DNA of 64,000 nt from NCBI RefSeq assembly GCF_900168205.1, contig NZ_FUZE01000009.1, positions 62,001 through 126,000 of the forward strand. The letters are read 5' to 3'. Under the pieces are notes generated by a model, which did not search any database, was not told the DNA's origin, and was given only the letters and a program-made list of their open reading frames with translations. Positions 35,024 to 43,332 of this stretch are shown piece after piece. Numbering within the stretch: the stretch's first letter is position 1; every line of letters starts with the position of its first letter. The translations under genes and the position numbers were made by a program. The stretch is from Chryseobacterium balustinum (GTDB lineage: Bacteria; Bacteroidota; Bacteroidia; Flavobacteriales; Weeksellaceae).

Positions 35024-36193
35024 TTAATTATTCTCAGGGTTCACTTTATTCAGAAAAAGAAAAGCAGCAATTCCCGAAATTACAGACATTGTACTCGATA
35101 AAATTAGGCTTCCGATAATATATTGAAAGATATTATTTTTCACCAAATCAAAATTCCATTCTTGATTGAAAATGTCGCTATTTCCATTTACAAAAGGAAC
35201 TCCTAATAATAATGAAGCAGCAATGATAAATGGCATAAACGGCGGTAAGCTAACATTCGATCCAACAAAAGCAAGAACTTTATTGAGTTTGAAGAGTATT
35301 GATAAAGAAATTACGAGTAGCGTATGATATCCTGCGAAAGGTAAAAAACCAACAAAAACACCCAAAGCAATTGAAAAAGCTTTCACTCTATTTGTGCCTT
35401 CACTTTCCAGAACATCTTCTTTGATAAATTTTTTAAAGCTTTTTTTTTTGAAATTATTCACAAAATTCCTCGGAATAATATACAATAAAGTGATGGTTAC
35501 TAAAATAGTATTCAGAATACTGATTCTCGTAAAATCTTTAAACGGTCTGAAATGTGAAACCCTTTCTGAAGGGTCATACAAAACTTTTATAGGAACATTT
35601 TTTACGGTAATGTGTCTCCAGGCTGTTCTTACGATAATTTCAATTTCAAATTCGAATTTTGGAGTAAAATATTTCTTTGGAATTTTATGTAAAGGATAAA
35701 GACGATAACCGGATTGCGTGTCCTCAAGCTTGATTCCGGTCTCAAACCAAAACCAAAAATTAGAAAAACGGTTTCCAAAACTACTTTTTTTCGGAATGCC
35801 GTCTTGCGACATATTTCGGTTTCCAATCAGTAAAACATCTTCGTTTTCACTCAATAGATTTTCTACAAAAACAGGAATGTCATCGGGATAATGTTGCCCG
35901 TCTGAATCGATGGTTATGGCGTAATCGTAGCCTATTTCTTTTGCCTTTCTGAAACCTATTTTAAGCGCATTTCCTTTTCCTTTGTTTTCTGATAGATTAA
36001 TAATCGTAATCGAATATTTTTCTAAAATCTGTAAAGTAGAATCGGTAGAGCCATCATTGATAACGATAATATTTTCGGTGTAATCTAAAACGCCGTCAAT
36101 CACTCTTTTCAGAGTTTTTTCGTTATTGTAACTAGGAATTAAAACGCAGATTTTTTTTTCAAAAATTGCATTTTGCACTTCAGGAAGGGTCAT
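35024..36193 (-). CDS. family 2 glycosyltransferase fused to DUF2062
   Basis: A 389-residue protein. The N-terminal GT2 domain (residues 12-225) has VLIPSYNN, INDGSTDST and the metal-binding TIDSDGQ. The C-terminal membrane part (about 265-385; ALGVFVGFLPFAGYHTLL) is DUF2062. This fusion is recurrent in Bacteroidetes aryl-polyene/flexirubin loci and may glycosylate the pigment or a lipid carrier. It is the last gene of the long minus-strand flexirubin operon. Confidence 0.87.
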   Translation of the reverse strand: MTLPEVQNAIFEKKICVLIPSYNNEKTLKRVIDGVLDYTENIIVINDGSTDSTLQILEKYSITIINLSENKGKGNALKIGFRKAKEIGYDYAITIDSDGQHYPDDIPVFVENLLSENEDVLLIGNRNMSQDGIPKKSSFGNRFSNFWFWFETGIKLEDTQSGYRLYPLHKIPKKYFTPKFEFEIEIIVRTAWRHITVKNVPIKVLYDPSERVSHFRPFKDFTRISILNTILVTITLLYIIPRNFVNNFKKKSFKKFIKEDVLESEGTNRVKAFSIALGVFVGFLPFAGYHTLLVISLSILFKLNKVLAFVGSNVSLPPFMPFIIAASLLLGVPFVNGNSDIFNQEWNFDLVKNNIFQYIIGSLILSSTMSVISGIAAFLFLNKVNPENN

Positions 36194-36197
36194 TGTT

Positions 36198-36674
36198 TTA
36201 TTTTAACATTGCTTTTTCTGCGTCTGTCATTGTCTTAGACTGCATTGAAAACTTTTTAATATACGTTTTCAGCGCTGAATTTTGTTTGCTGTAATTATTT
36301 AAAAGAAAAGCTTTGTCGTCTTTCAAACTTCCGCGATAACCTACAATTTTCGGGATATTTTCCTGAACGCTCATTCTTATAACTCTCAATTCTGCGTTAT
36401 TCGGATTGCTTTTAATAATACTTTCGAGACTTGTAGCGCCAGATTTTACGAGGGCTTTTCTGTTTTTGGTTACAATTTTAGCTTCCATAATTTTCGCAGC
36501 AGCTTTGTATCCATTTGTTACTGCATCAGAACCGGTCTGTTTCTCGGCGATATCAATGAAACTTTGCGTGTTTGCTGTTGACGAATTGGCCTTTTCATAG
36601 CTATTTCTCAAAGCATCAAGGTCTGATTGAAAAAACAGAAAAAAAGCGGTCAAAAACGAGAAAATCAGTTTCAT
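36198..36674 (-). CDS. secreted helical hypothetical protein
   Basis: A 158-residue protein with a signal peptide (residues 1-16) and an all-helical, charged mature part. It lies 4 bp before the glycosyltransferase, so it is part of the flexirubin operon. No family recognised. Confidence 0.7.
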   Translation of the reverse strand: MKLIFSFLTAFFLFFQSDLDALRNSYEKANSSTANTQSFIDIAEKQTGSDAVTNGYKAAAKIMEAKIVTKNRKALVKSGATSLESIIKSNPNNAELRVIRMSVQENIPKIVGYRGSLKDDKAFLLNNYSKQNSALKTYIKKFSMQSKTMTDAEKAMLK

Positions 36675-36764
36675 ACGTAGATAATTTTATTTTTAAAGGT
36701 CATATGTAATCGCTGTCATTTTCATTGAAATTTAGTTTCAAAAATAAAGGCGATTTCATAATGT

Positions 36765-37136
36765 CTATTTTTTATAGTTTACCGACATTTTTAATGCAAT
36801 AGTCTCGCCAAACGAAGTGGTGTTTTTTACTTTAATTTCCTCTTCGCCTTCGTTAATATCCAGTTGTAACGTTAAATCAGGCGTTTCAAAAGGATCGATG
36901 ATTGCCATAAATTTTACATTGGAAGCCGATTTAAGAAACAATTTTTTACCTATAAATTCTTCAGTTAGTTCTTTCACGATCTGCATCATACAAACTCCCG
37001 GAGTTACAGGATTTCCTGGGAAATGTCCTTTGAAAATATCGTGATTTTTATTCAGAGAAATATGAGCAATAAAACTTCCGTTTTCTGCCTTTTCATAGGA
37101 TTCTAAAGTGTAAAAATCTGTAAGAATGGTCTGCAT
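36765..37136 (-). CDS. hotdog 3-hydroxyacyl-ACP dehydratase-like protein
   Basis: A 123-residue hotdog-fold protein of the FabA/FabZ type. GHFPGNPVTPG holds the catalytic His, but the Glu found 14 residues later in FabZ is Gln here (PGVCMMQ), as in related ApeI-type proteins of aryl-polyene loci. It probably dehydrates the 3-hydroxy intermediate during polyene elongation. It is 3 bp from the LolB-like gene. Confidence 0.85.
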   Translation of the reverse strand: MQTILTDFYTLESYEKAENGSFIAHISLNKNHDIFKGHFPGNPVTPGVCMMQIVKELTEEFIGKKLFLKSASNVKFMAIIDPFETPDLTLQLDINEGEEEIKVKNTTSFGETIALKMSVNYKK

Positions 37137-37139
37137 TAT

Positions 37140-37775
37140 TTATTCAGTTTCAGTGATTTGAAATAGTTTAATATTGATTTTGAAATCTTTATGTTGAAGA
37201 TTCAAACTATCTGCGAAGATATGTTTTTTTGCATCAAAACTAAAATCGATTTTTTCCTTATTGTTCTTTGTATAAATGATTTGCTTCAGCAGATTATTTT
37301 CTTTGTTGAAAAATAAATAATAGTTTTTCTTCTCAATTTTTGAAAGATAAATTTTAGAATTTTCATTTTCAAAACTTTCATTCACAGGATATTTTTGTCT
37401 TAAAAGTTCCTGAAAATCATTCTTCAAAAAATTAATGACGATTTTTTTATCTAAATCCGGAAGAACGTAATTCAGTTTAAAATCATTTTCCGAAACTTCA
37501 AAATCAATCAATTTATTTCCAAAATCAGAAGTTAATACGACACGATGTGTTGTTTCCTTGATCTTTTTGATAATTAAAATTCCGCTGACGTGATTTTTAT
37601 AAATATCCATTTGGCATTTATAAACATAATCTTCGTTAGAAGAAAAGTATAGATTTTCAACTGTTTTTTCAGAATTTGAAATCGGTTTTACGTCTGTAAG
37701 TTGATAAGTTTTGCAAGAAACAAACAGCAAAAAAATCAGACTATAAAGAAAACTCTGAAGCAGGAATCGGCGCAT
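37140..37775 (-). CDS. LolB-like outer-membrane lipoprotein
   Basis: A 211-residue lipoprotein from ATG 37775 (lipobox LFVSC). The mature part is beta-rich, with the run of strands typical of LolA/LolB half-barrels. It overlaps the lolA-like gene upstream by 35 bp, and the pair resembles a dedicated LolA/LolB system delivering a hydrophobic cargo, here presumably the pigment, to the outer membrane. The overlap suggests coupled translation. Confidence 0.65.
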   Translation of the reverse strand: MRRFLLQSFLYSLIFLLFVSCKTYQLTDVKPISNSEKTVENLYFSSNEDYVYKCQMDIYKNHVSGILIIKKIKETTHRVVLTSDFGNKLIDFEVSENDFKLNYVLPDLDKKIVINFLKNDFQELLRQKYPVNESFENENSKIYLSKIEKKNYYLFFNKENNLLKQIIYTKNNKEKIDFSFDAKKHIFADSLNLQHKDFKINIKLFQITETE

Positions 37776-38367
37776 TGATTTTTGTATTTTTGAAAACAAT
37801 ATTCGTTGTATCTCCCGAAGCTTCCGTCATATTTACCTGTGAAACCGTCGTTTGATTTTTAGGAAAATGAAGCTCAATTTGTTTGATATATTTCAATAAT
37901 TGAGCAGATTTCGGAGTGAACTTTGCGATATTTGAAGTTCCGTTTTTAAAGTAAGCAACTGCAAATTCCGGGTCGCTGAACATTTTTCCATTTGAACTTC
38001 CGACAATTAATTTATTGATTTTTTCAAAAGTTTTGCTCTTTGTATCAACCGAGGATTTTTTTCCCTGGTCATTGATGAAGATTTTATTTTCCTTAAAAAT
38101 AATACTGTATTGATAGGGTTTTGTGTATTTCCAGCTCAGCGTATTTGGCGATTTTAAAGACATTTTACCTGACGTAATAATGCTTTTATCCAAAAAATCC
38201 ATCTTTTTGGTTTGAATAAAATCGGCTTGTAAAGTTTTTATTTCTTTTGTTTCCGATGAAACTTTTGTTACGAATGCTTTTGCTTCCGCTCCCGACATTG
38301 CTGTGTTTTGAGCAAAAAAGAAGCTTGAAATTAATAAAAACGCTCCGAAAGCAATATTTTTAATCAT
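37741..38367 (-). CDS. LolA-like outer-membrane lipoprotein carrier
   Basis: A 208-residue periplasmic protein with a signal peptide (cleavage near FFAQ). The LolA pattern is clear: LQADFIQTKKMDFLDKSIITSGKMSLKSPNTLSWKY. ATG 38367 is used; the earlier in-frame ATG codes for repeat-like sequence. Inside a pigment operon it is probably a dedicated carrier for the flexirubin rather than the housekeeping LolA. Confidence 0.85.
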   Translation of the reverse strand: MIKNIAFGAFLLISSFFFAQNTAMSGAEAKAFVTKVSSETKEIKTLQADFIQTKKMDFLDKSIITSGKMSLKSPNTLSWKYTKPYQYSIIFKENKIFINDQGKKSSVDTKSKTFEKINKLIVGSSNGKMFSDPEFAVAYFKNGTSNIAKFTPKSAQLLKYIKQIELHFPKNQTTVSQVNMTEASGDTTNIVFKNTKINAPIPASEFSL

Positions 38368-38458
38368 TATTTTATTGTTTAAGTTTAACCGCAAAAGCGG
38401 CAAAAAGTTTTTTATAATACATAAGTTAAATGAAAGTTAGCAATTCGCTATATTAAAA

Positions 38459-38548
38459 GAACACATTAGTTTTTTGAAAATCTTTGATTTTCGTCTTATG
38501 TGAACTTCTGTTTTCAAAGTATTAAACTTAAAAAAAACTAACGTGTTC
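38459..38548. repeat. intergenic inverted repeat
   Basis: 17-nt arms GAACACATTAGTTTTTT (38459-38475) and AAAAAACTAACGTGTTC (38532-38548), matching at 16 of 17 positions. A small inner hairpin pairs GAAAAT with ATTTTC. It separates the polysaccharide deacetylase from lolA. Confidence 0.75.
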
Positions 38549-38582
38549 AAAAACTTTTGTGACTTTTGCGGTTAAAAAATTA

Positions 38583-39311
38583 TTAATCAACCGTAAAAGT
38601 TGAATACTTTTTGTCCTTCAAAAATAGCAATAAATCTACCAAAACATTATACGTTTTTTCCGAAGTATCGTGAAGTAAAATAATGCTTCCTTTTTTTAGA
38701 TTTTTCGTGATTCTTTTGTAGATTTTCTTTTCATTTTCTGTGATTGTATCCAAAGAACGTACATTCCAGCCGATGCTTTTTTTGTGAGTTTTCTTCATTG
38801 CTTTTGCAATATTCGGATTGGTAACTCCGAAAGGCGGTCTGTACAAATCGGTTTTTATGTTTGCGACTTTCAGCATCATTTCATCACATTTTTCGATTTC
38901 TTCAATCATTTTTTGAGTTGACAGAAAACCGGTGTTGTTAGAATGTGAAAACGTGTGATTTCCAATCGTATGACCTTCCGAAATAATTCGTTGAAAAGTT
39001 TCAGGATATTTTTCAATCTGTTTTCCGATACAGAAAAAAGTAGCTTTTACGTTATTCTCTTTTAAAATATCTAAAAATTTCGGAGTAAATTCTGTAGGCC
39101 CATCATCAAAAGTCAATGCAACTTCTTTGATTTTAGTTCTTTTATGAGTGAAACTGTTGACAAAATATCCTAATGTGATATCAAAAGAACCCCAAACTAC
39201 AACCGCTGAAAACACTAAAAACCAAAAAAGATACACCCAAAAACTCCCTTGAAACGCATAAATAAATACGTTGCAGAAAAGATAAAATAGGATAAATGGG
39301 TAGTGTTTCAT
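38583..39311 (-). CDS. polysaccharide deacetylase (NodB domain)
   Basis: A 242-residue protein with N-terminal membrane segments (residues 4-45) and a carbohydrate esterase 4 domain: TFDDGPTEFT, the metal-binding GNHTFSH, RPPFG and LLHDT. It removes N-acetyl (or related) groups from a glycan. Common in aryl-polyene/flexirubin clusters, where the substrate is unknown. Confidence 0.87.
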   Translation of the reverse strand: MKHYPFILFYLFCNVFIYAFQGSFWVYLFWFLVFSAVVVWGSFDITLGYFVNSFTHKRTKIKEVALTFDDGPTEFTPKFLDILKENNVKATFFCIGKQIEKYPETFQRIISEGHTIGNHTFSHSNNTGFLSTQKMIEEIEKCDEMMLKVANIKTDLYRPPFGVTNPNIAKAMKKTHKKSIGWNVRSLDTITENEKKIYKRITKNLKKGSIILLHDTSEKTYNVLVDLLLFLKDKKYSTFTVD

Positions 39312-39351
39312 CTTTTATTGTTTAATTGTTTCTTTTTATTATGCTCTGTTT

Positions 39352-39425
39352 GTCATTGTGAATGTAGCAAAGCGAAATGAAGAATCTAAATATTGAAGTT
39401 AAGATTCTTGCTTCGTCAGAATGAC
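39352..39425. repeat. GTCA...TGAC palindrome, 74-bp copy
   Basis: Arms TTTGTCATT and AATGACAAA enclose an inner AAGAATCT/AGATTCTT hairpin. It belongs to the family of the copies at 29856-29927 and 53899-53991, and directly precedes the dispersed repeat at 39436. Confidence 0.8.
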
Positions 39426-39435
39426 AAACACTCTG

Positions 39436-39520
39436 TTTTACTTTACTGAGTGAAACGCCTTTGCGAACAAAAAATGTTTTCAATATTAAAATGAAAATCT
39501 TTGTGAACTTTGCGTTTAAA
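39436..39520 (+). repeat. dispersed repeat, AGTGAAACGCCTTTGC core, copy B
   Basis: Closely matches 28124-28206; see that entry. A short related piece at 38551-38578 reads CTTTTGTGACTTTTGCGGTTAAAA. Confidence 0.75.
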
Positions 39521-39522
39521 AA

Positions 39523-40584
39523 TTAAGCTTTCCCCAACAAAACCAAACTATGGTCATTTCCACCCAAATGATTATATAAAAGAATATTTTTAATTTCTTT
39601 TTTCTTTAAATCATTAATCATCATCACTTCAGGAATTTCCTGATTTTTCAAAATATGGCAAGCCATAAATGTTGAAAAACCACTTGCCGTATTATATTCT
39701 CCGCTCAAGTGTTTGTAATAGAGCAACGCTGAACTTGAAAATAAATGCATTGCTTTTGTATAATAAACATCAGATTTTGCATCTCCGCTGAAACCTAAAA
39801 CAACAACATCAATATCTTGAGTTATTAAATTGTTTTTAGCTAAAAAATCTTCAATGAATTTTTGAGTTTCTTCTAAATCTAATCTATTGCTTAGTTGAAT
39901 ATCTTTTAGTTGAGCATAAGAATTTTCTGCCTTATCTTTTCCTAACACAAAAAAACTTGCGCCTTCACCCCAAATAACGCCTTCAGTTTTTGAGTTTAAA
40001 TAATCAACGGTAAGATTTTCTTCTTTTTTAATAGTACTGTTGAGTTTGTACAATTCCATTGTTCGGTCGGTTTGTTCGTCTGTAGAACCGACTAAAACAT
40101 TATCTGCTTCACCATCATTAATTTGAAGTTGAGCATCCAACATAGAAAATTCCAAAGACGAAGACGTGTTCACATATGTAAAATTGTAGCCGTGACATTG
40201 CAATCCTAAGGCGATTTGTCCTGCAACGGTATTGTGAGTCGATTGAATAAAATAGGTTGGAGTCAAGAACTCTTCATTATTTTCCAAAACATTTTTCAGA
40301 AACTTTTCAGAATCCTGCGAACAACCCATTCCGGTTCCAACAATAATGGCATCGGGTTTTTCTATTCCTGCTTCTTTCAAAGCATATTGAGAAGCAACGG
40401 TGCTCATTTTTACCGTTTTAGACATTCTTCTGCTTGCTGCAGGCGGAATGAATTCTTTGTAATTGGGTTCAATCGCTTTTACAATCTGAACTGAATTTTC
40501 AGGTTGTAAATTTTGAAAAAAATTTTCGTTTAAAGTGTCCTGAACTGAGATGCAGGCTGCACTGTTGATGTAAACGGCACTCAC
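39523..40584 (-). CDS. ketosynthase-like chain-length factor (catalytic triad lost)
   Basis: A 353-residue ketosynthase-fold protein that lacks catalysis. The Cys position is Ser142 (NTSSSLEFS), the first His site reads LGFSGDAKSD with no His, and the second reads GEYNTASG with Glu. This is the chain-length-factor pattern; it should form a heterodimer with the upstream ketosynthase and set the polyene length. Start is GTG 40584, overlapping the upstream stop (GTGA), so the two are translationally coupled. An ATG at 40611 would extend it into that gene. Confidence 0.88.
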   Translation of the reverse strand: MSAVYINSAACISVQDTLNENFFQNLQPENSVQIVKAIEPNYKEFIPPAASRRMSKTVKMSTVASQYALKEAGIEKPDAIIVGTGMGCSQDSEKFLKNVLENNEEFLTPTYFIQSTHNTVAGQIALGLQCHGYNFTYVNTSSSLEFSMLDAQLQINDGEADNVLVGSTDEQTDRTMELYKLNSTIKKEENLTVDYLNSKTEGVIWGEGASFFVLGKDKAENSYAQLKDIQLSNRLDLEETQKFIEDFLAKNNLITQDIDVVVLGFSGDAKSDVYYTKAMHLFSSSALLYYKHLSGEYNTASGFSTFMACHILKNQEIPEVMMINDLKKKEIKNILLYNHLGGNDHSLVLLGKA

Positions 40585-41780
40585 GATTTTGAAAAAATTA
40601 AGGTTGAACAATTTCCTCCAAAACCAAACGAATTGGAAAGAACGTGATTGATATTTTTCTCTTTGAGTTCAGTAACCGGAGTCAAATCAAATTCTTCCAT
40701 CTTGGTTTTAAAATTAAGATTCGGGAAAATCAGATTATTTTGCATTGCCAAAATCGAATAAACTGCTTCAATTCCTGCAGCTGCAGCCAAAGTATGACCG
40801 GTAAACGCTTTCGTAGAACTGAATTCCGGAACTTGGTTTTCACCAAAAATTCGAATCATCGCAATTCCTTCCGACAAGTCATTGTTTGGCGTTGCTGTTC
40901 CGTGAACGTTGATGTAATCGATATTTTTTTTATCTAAACCTGAAACTTTCAAGGCTTTTTCCATTGCTAAAAACGCACCTTGTCCATTTTCCGAAGAAGC
41001 AGTTTGATGATGCGCATCATTGGCATTTCCGTAACCGGAAAGATATGCGAGTACTTTTTTGTTTTCTTTTTTAACGACTTCTTCAGATTCCAAAACAATA
41101 AAAGCGGCTGCTTCGCCAAGATTTAATCCTTTTCTGTCGTTATCGAAAGGTGTGTTATAAGAATCCGTGAGAATCATTAACGTATTGAAACCATTCAAAG
41201 TAAATTTTGAAAGAGAATCTGTTCCACCGACAATTACACGATCCAAAACACCGTTTTTAATGAGTTTTGCCCCCATCATAATGGCATTGGCTGCAGATGA
41301 ACAGGCCGTACTGATGGTAGAAACCATCCCTTTTAGACCTAATGAATCTGCAATGGCAAGTGATGAGCTTCCGGCATCGTGAGAGTCGATATATTTTTGC
41401 TTTTCAGGGAAATCTTCGTAGGTGTAGAAATATTTTTCGGTGATATCCATTCCGCCAACACTTGTGGAGGAAATGAGCCCGGTTTTGTATTTATTAATAT
41501 CCGAAATTCCGGCATTTTCTACAGCCTCTTTTGCGGCAACCATTCCTAACAAAGCGGTTCTTGTGACATTGTTATCTTCAGCAAGCTGAAGTTTCTGTAT
41601 CAATTCTTCATTAGACAATTTTATTTCGCCTGTTTTAATATTTCCGGCGTGACGTGTTTCAAACATTTCAATGTCGGAAATCCCGTGTTTACCGGTCGTC
41701 AACGAAATGAAATTTTCCTCAACATTCTTACCAATGGAGGAAATAATGCCCATTCCTGTAATGGCAATTTTTTGACTCAT
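40581..41780 (-). CDS. beta-ketoacyl-ACP synthase (FabF-type), polyene elongation
   Basis: A 399-residue ketosynthase with intact Cys160 (STACSSAANA), His in NVHGTATPNND and His in FTGHTLAAAAG. It is coupled by a 4-bp overlap to the chain-length-factor-like gene and preceded by an ACP, so it is probably the main polyene elongating ketosynthase. Confidence 0.93.
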   Translation of the reverse strand: MSQKIAITGMGIISSIGKNVEENFISLTTGKHGISDIEMFETRHAGNIKTGEIKLSNEELIQKLQLAEDNNVTRTALLGMVAAKEAVENAGISDINKYKTGLISSTSVGGMDITEKYFYTYEDFPEKQKYIDSHDAGSSSLAIADSLGLKGMVSTISTACSSAANAIMMGAKLIKNGVLDRVIVGGTDSLSKFTLNGFNTLMILTDSYNTPFDNDRKGLNLGEAAAFIVLESEEVVKKENKKVLAYLSGYGNANDAHHQTASSENGQGAFLAMEKALKVSGLDKKNIDYINVHGTATPNNDLSEGIAMIRIFGENQVPEFSSTKAFTGHTLAAAAGIEAVYSILAMQNNLIFPNLNFKTKMEEFDLTPVTELKEKNINHVLSNSFGFGGNCSTLIFSKS

Positions 41781-41791
41781 CTTTTAAATAA

Positions 41792-41857
41792 TGTAGCAAT
41801 GTATCAATTTAACAGTGTAACAATATTGGAACATTGCTAGATTGATACATTGTTAGA
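41792..41857. repeat. 4+4 inverted octamer array, copy 2
   Basis: Four octamers TGTAGCAA TGTATCAA and TTTAACAG TGTAACAA (41792-41823), a 2-nt spacer, then four inverted octamers (41826-41857; minus strand TCTAACAA TGTATCAA and TCTAGCAA TGTTCCAA). It lies between ACP 2 and the ketosynthase. Confidence 0.87.
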
Positions 41858-41862
41858 TTGAA

Positions 41863-42120
41863 TTATTTTGTTCTGTTTTCTTCGATGAATTTTGCCATCA
41901 CCTCGATAGATTGGAAGATTTCTTTTCCTTTTTTAGGGTCAGATAATTTGATTCCGTAGTCTTTGTCAAGAAGCACAATTAATTCCAAAGCATCGATAGA
42001 ATCTAATCCAAGACCGCCACCAAATAATGGGTCTGTATCTTTGATTTCTTCTACTGCAACGTCTTCAAGATTAAGAACTTCTATAATTTTTGTTTTTAAT
42101 TCTAATTTTAAGTCTTCCAT
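41863..42120 (-). CDS. acyl carrier protein 2
   Basis: An 85-residue ACP; the phosphopantetheine site is the Ser in LGLDSIDALELIVLL. ATG 42120 gives the standard ACP N-terminus (MEDLKLELKTKIIEVL); an upstream in-frame ATG (42162) would only translate the flanking octamer repeat. It is flanked on both sides by 4+4 octamer arrays. Confidence 0.93.
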   Translation of the reverse strand: MEDLKLELKTKIIEVLNLEDVAVEEIKDTDPLFGGGLGLDSIDALELIVLLDKDYGIKLSDPKKGKEIFQSIEVMAKFIEENRTK

Positions 42121-42130
42121 TTCTTTTAAA

Positions 42131-42210
42131 TTTACCAATGTATCAATGTACCAGTTTACCAATTGGGACTGAATAGTATTGTTACATTGTTATACTGTTA
42201 TATTGTTAAA
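42131..42210. repeat. 4+4 inverted octamer array, copy 3
   Basis: Four octamers TTTACCAA TGTATCAA and TGTACCAG TTTACCAA (42131-42162), a 16-nt spacer, then four inverted octamers (42179-42210; minus strand TTTAACAA TATAACAG and TATAACAA TGTAACAA). The array ends exactly at the stop codon of the next gene (42211). Confidence 0.87.
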
Positions 42211-42750
42211 TTACGTAGTTAGCAAATATACAAAAGCTTTATAACTTTCCTGATAAAGTTCCACCCAGCCGCATAAGACTTTTTCAGCTTTTCCTGAGTC
42301 TAAAATCTGTTTTGCATAAGCGTTTAAAAAATCCTCATCGAATTCATCCAAAACAAAAAAAGCATTTTCGGTCTGCATTTTATGTTTAATACTGATTTCA
42401 CCAACGCAAATATTAGGTAAAGTATACACAAAAACGGCAGGACTCGGGAAATAATTGTCCTGAGAATTGATACTTTCCTGATATTTAAAATCTGTGTCGA
42501 GGCTTGAGGATTTGTTGGCGAAAACCAAAGCAGTCTTGTTGTGATCCTCGTTTTTTAAAATCATTTCAGAAGCAAGAAAAGCGAGTTTGCTTAAGTTATC
42601 CATTTTATGAAATTTAGGATAACTCAGTTCTAAACTTTTATAGGCTTCTTTCGCAAAATCTGAAAAGTTTTCTGTTTGAGATTCAAAAATAATTTCGTTG
42701 TTGAGAATGATTTTTGAATTTTCTATAGTGCAAATGTCTGTTTTCTTCAT
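42211..42750 (-). CDS. ketosynthase N-terminal-half-like protein
   Basis: A 179-residue protein resembling only the N-terminal half of a ketosynthase: [31 protein letters not shown] and [19 protein letters not shown]. There is no Cys at the expected catalytic position ([12 protein letters not shown]). It is probably a non-catalytic partner or scaffold of the ketosynthases. Upstream lies the toxin-antitoxin pair. Confidence 0.75.
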   Translation of the reverse strand: MKKTDICTIENSKIILNNEIIFESQTENFSDFAKEAYKSLELSYPKFHKMDNLSKLAFLASEMILKNEDHNKTALVFANKSSSLDTDFKYQESINSQDNYFPSPAVFVYTLPNICVGEISIKHKMQTENAFFVLDEFDEDFLNAYAKQILDSGKAEKVLCGWVELYQESYKAFVYLLTT

Positions 42751-42767
42751 TAATAAGTTTCAAAAGT

Positions 42768-43055
42768 TTAAGGCTTTTTCTCTGGGTTTTGGTAGGTGTT
42801 GAAAACAGAGAAGACTACAATTTCGTTGTCTATAATTTCATAAATGATAATGTAAGGAAATTTTTGAATGTATGCCTCACGAAATTGATTACTCTTTAAA
42901 GGGTAATGAAGCGGATTTTTGGTAATTCTGTCAAAGAACTTTTGAACACATTTTAAAAATTTAAGACCTAAACCTTTTCTTTTACTTTGGTAATATTCAA
43001 TTGCTTCTCCTAAATCATTTTCAGCCTCGGGTTTTAAAATTAACTTATAAACCAT
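42768..43055 (-). CDS. RelE/ParE-family toxin
   Basis: A 95-residue protein with the ParE/RelE fold pattern: YKLILKPEAENDLGEAIEYYQSKRKGLGLKFL, KNPLHYP, FPYIIIYEI. The likely activity is gyrase poisoning (ParE) or ribosome-dependent mRNA cleavage (RelE); the sequence does not decide. It overlaps the antitoxin gene by 11 bp and lies inside the flexirubin operon. Confidence 0.88.
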   Translation of the reverse strand: MVYKLILKPEAENDLGEAIEYYQSKRKGLGLKFLKCVQKFFDRITKNPLHYPLKSNQFREAYIQKFPYIIIYEIIDNEIVVFSVFNTYQNPEKKP

Positions 43056-43293
43056 AATTTTTCATCAATCTTTCTTTTACCTCTTCCCAAGAATAGGATT
43101 TCGTCTCGCCTTTCAGATGTTTTTCTCTCCTTTTGTCTAATTCATCATAAAACCATTCCGGAACAGTTGGATTTGATTCTGAAATTACCTCTTCTTCTGC
43201 ATCAATAATTCCATTGATAATACGTAAGATTCTTTCATCTGCAATATCAATGAATTCGTGAATTCTTTTTCTGATTTCTAAAGTAGATTCCAT
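43045..43293 (-). CDS. antitoxin of the RelE/ParE pair (addiction-module protein)
   Basis: An 82-residue acidic helical protein (IRKRIHEFIDIADERILRIING...KSYSWEEVKERL), upstream of and overlapping the toxin gene, the typical antitoxin-first order. Its C-terminal YSWEEVKERL is the usual toxin-binding tail. Confidence 0.85.
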   Translation of the reverse strand: MESTLEIRKRIHEFIDIADERILRIINGIIDAEEEVISESNPTVPEWFYDELDKRREKHLKGETKSYSWEEVKERLMKNYGL

Positions 43294-43332
43294 TTCCTAA
43301 AACTTTAATTCTATCAAAATTACAAAATTATT

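Noticed and set aside
40585..40611. ATG 40611 as start of the chain-length-factor-like gene
   Set aside because: GTG 40584 overlaps the upstream stop in a GTGA and gives the usual ketosynthase N-terminus.
42121..42162. Extended N-terminus of ACP 2 (start at 42162)
   Set aside because: The extra residues are encoded by the octamer repeat; the standard ACP start is at 42120.
41792..42210. Octamer arrays as a possible CRISPR or tandem VNTR
   Set aside because: Units are only 8 nt, there are no spacers between direct units, the second half is inverted, and no cas genes are near.
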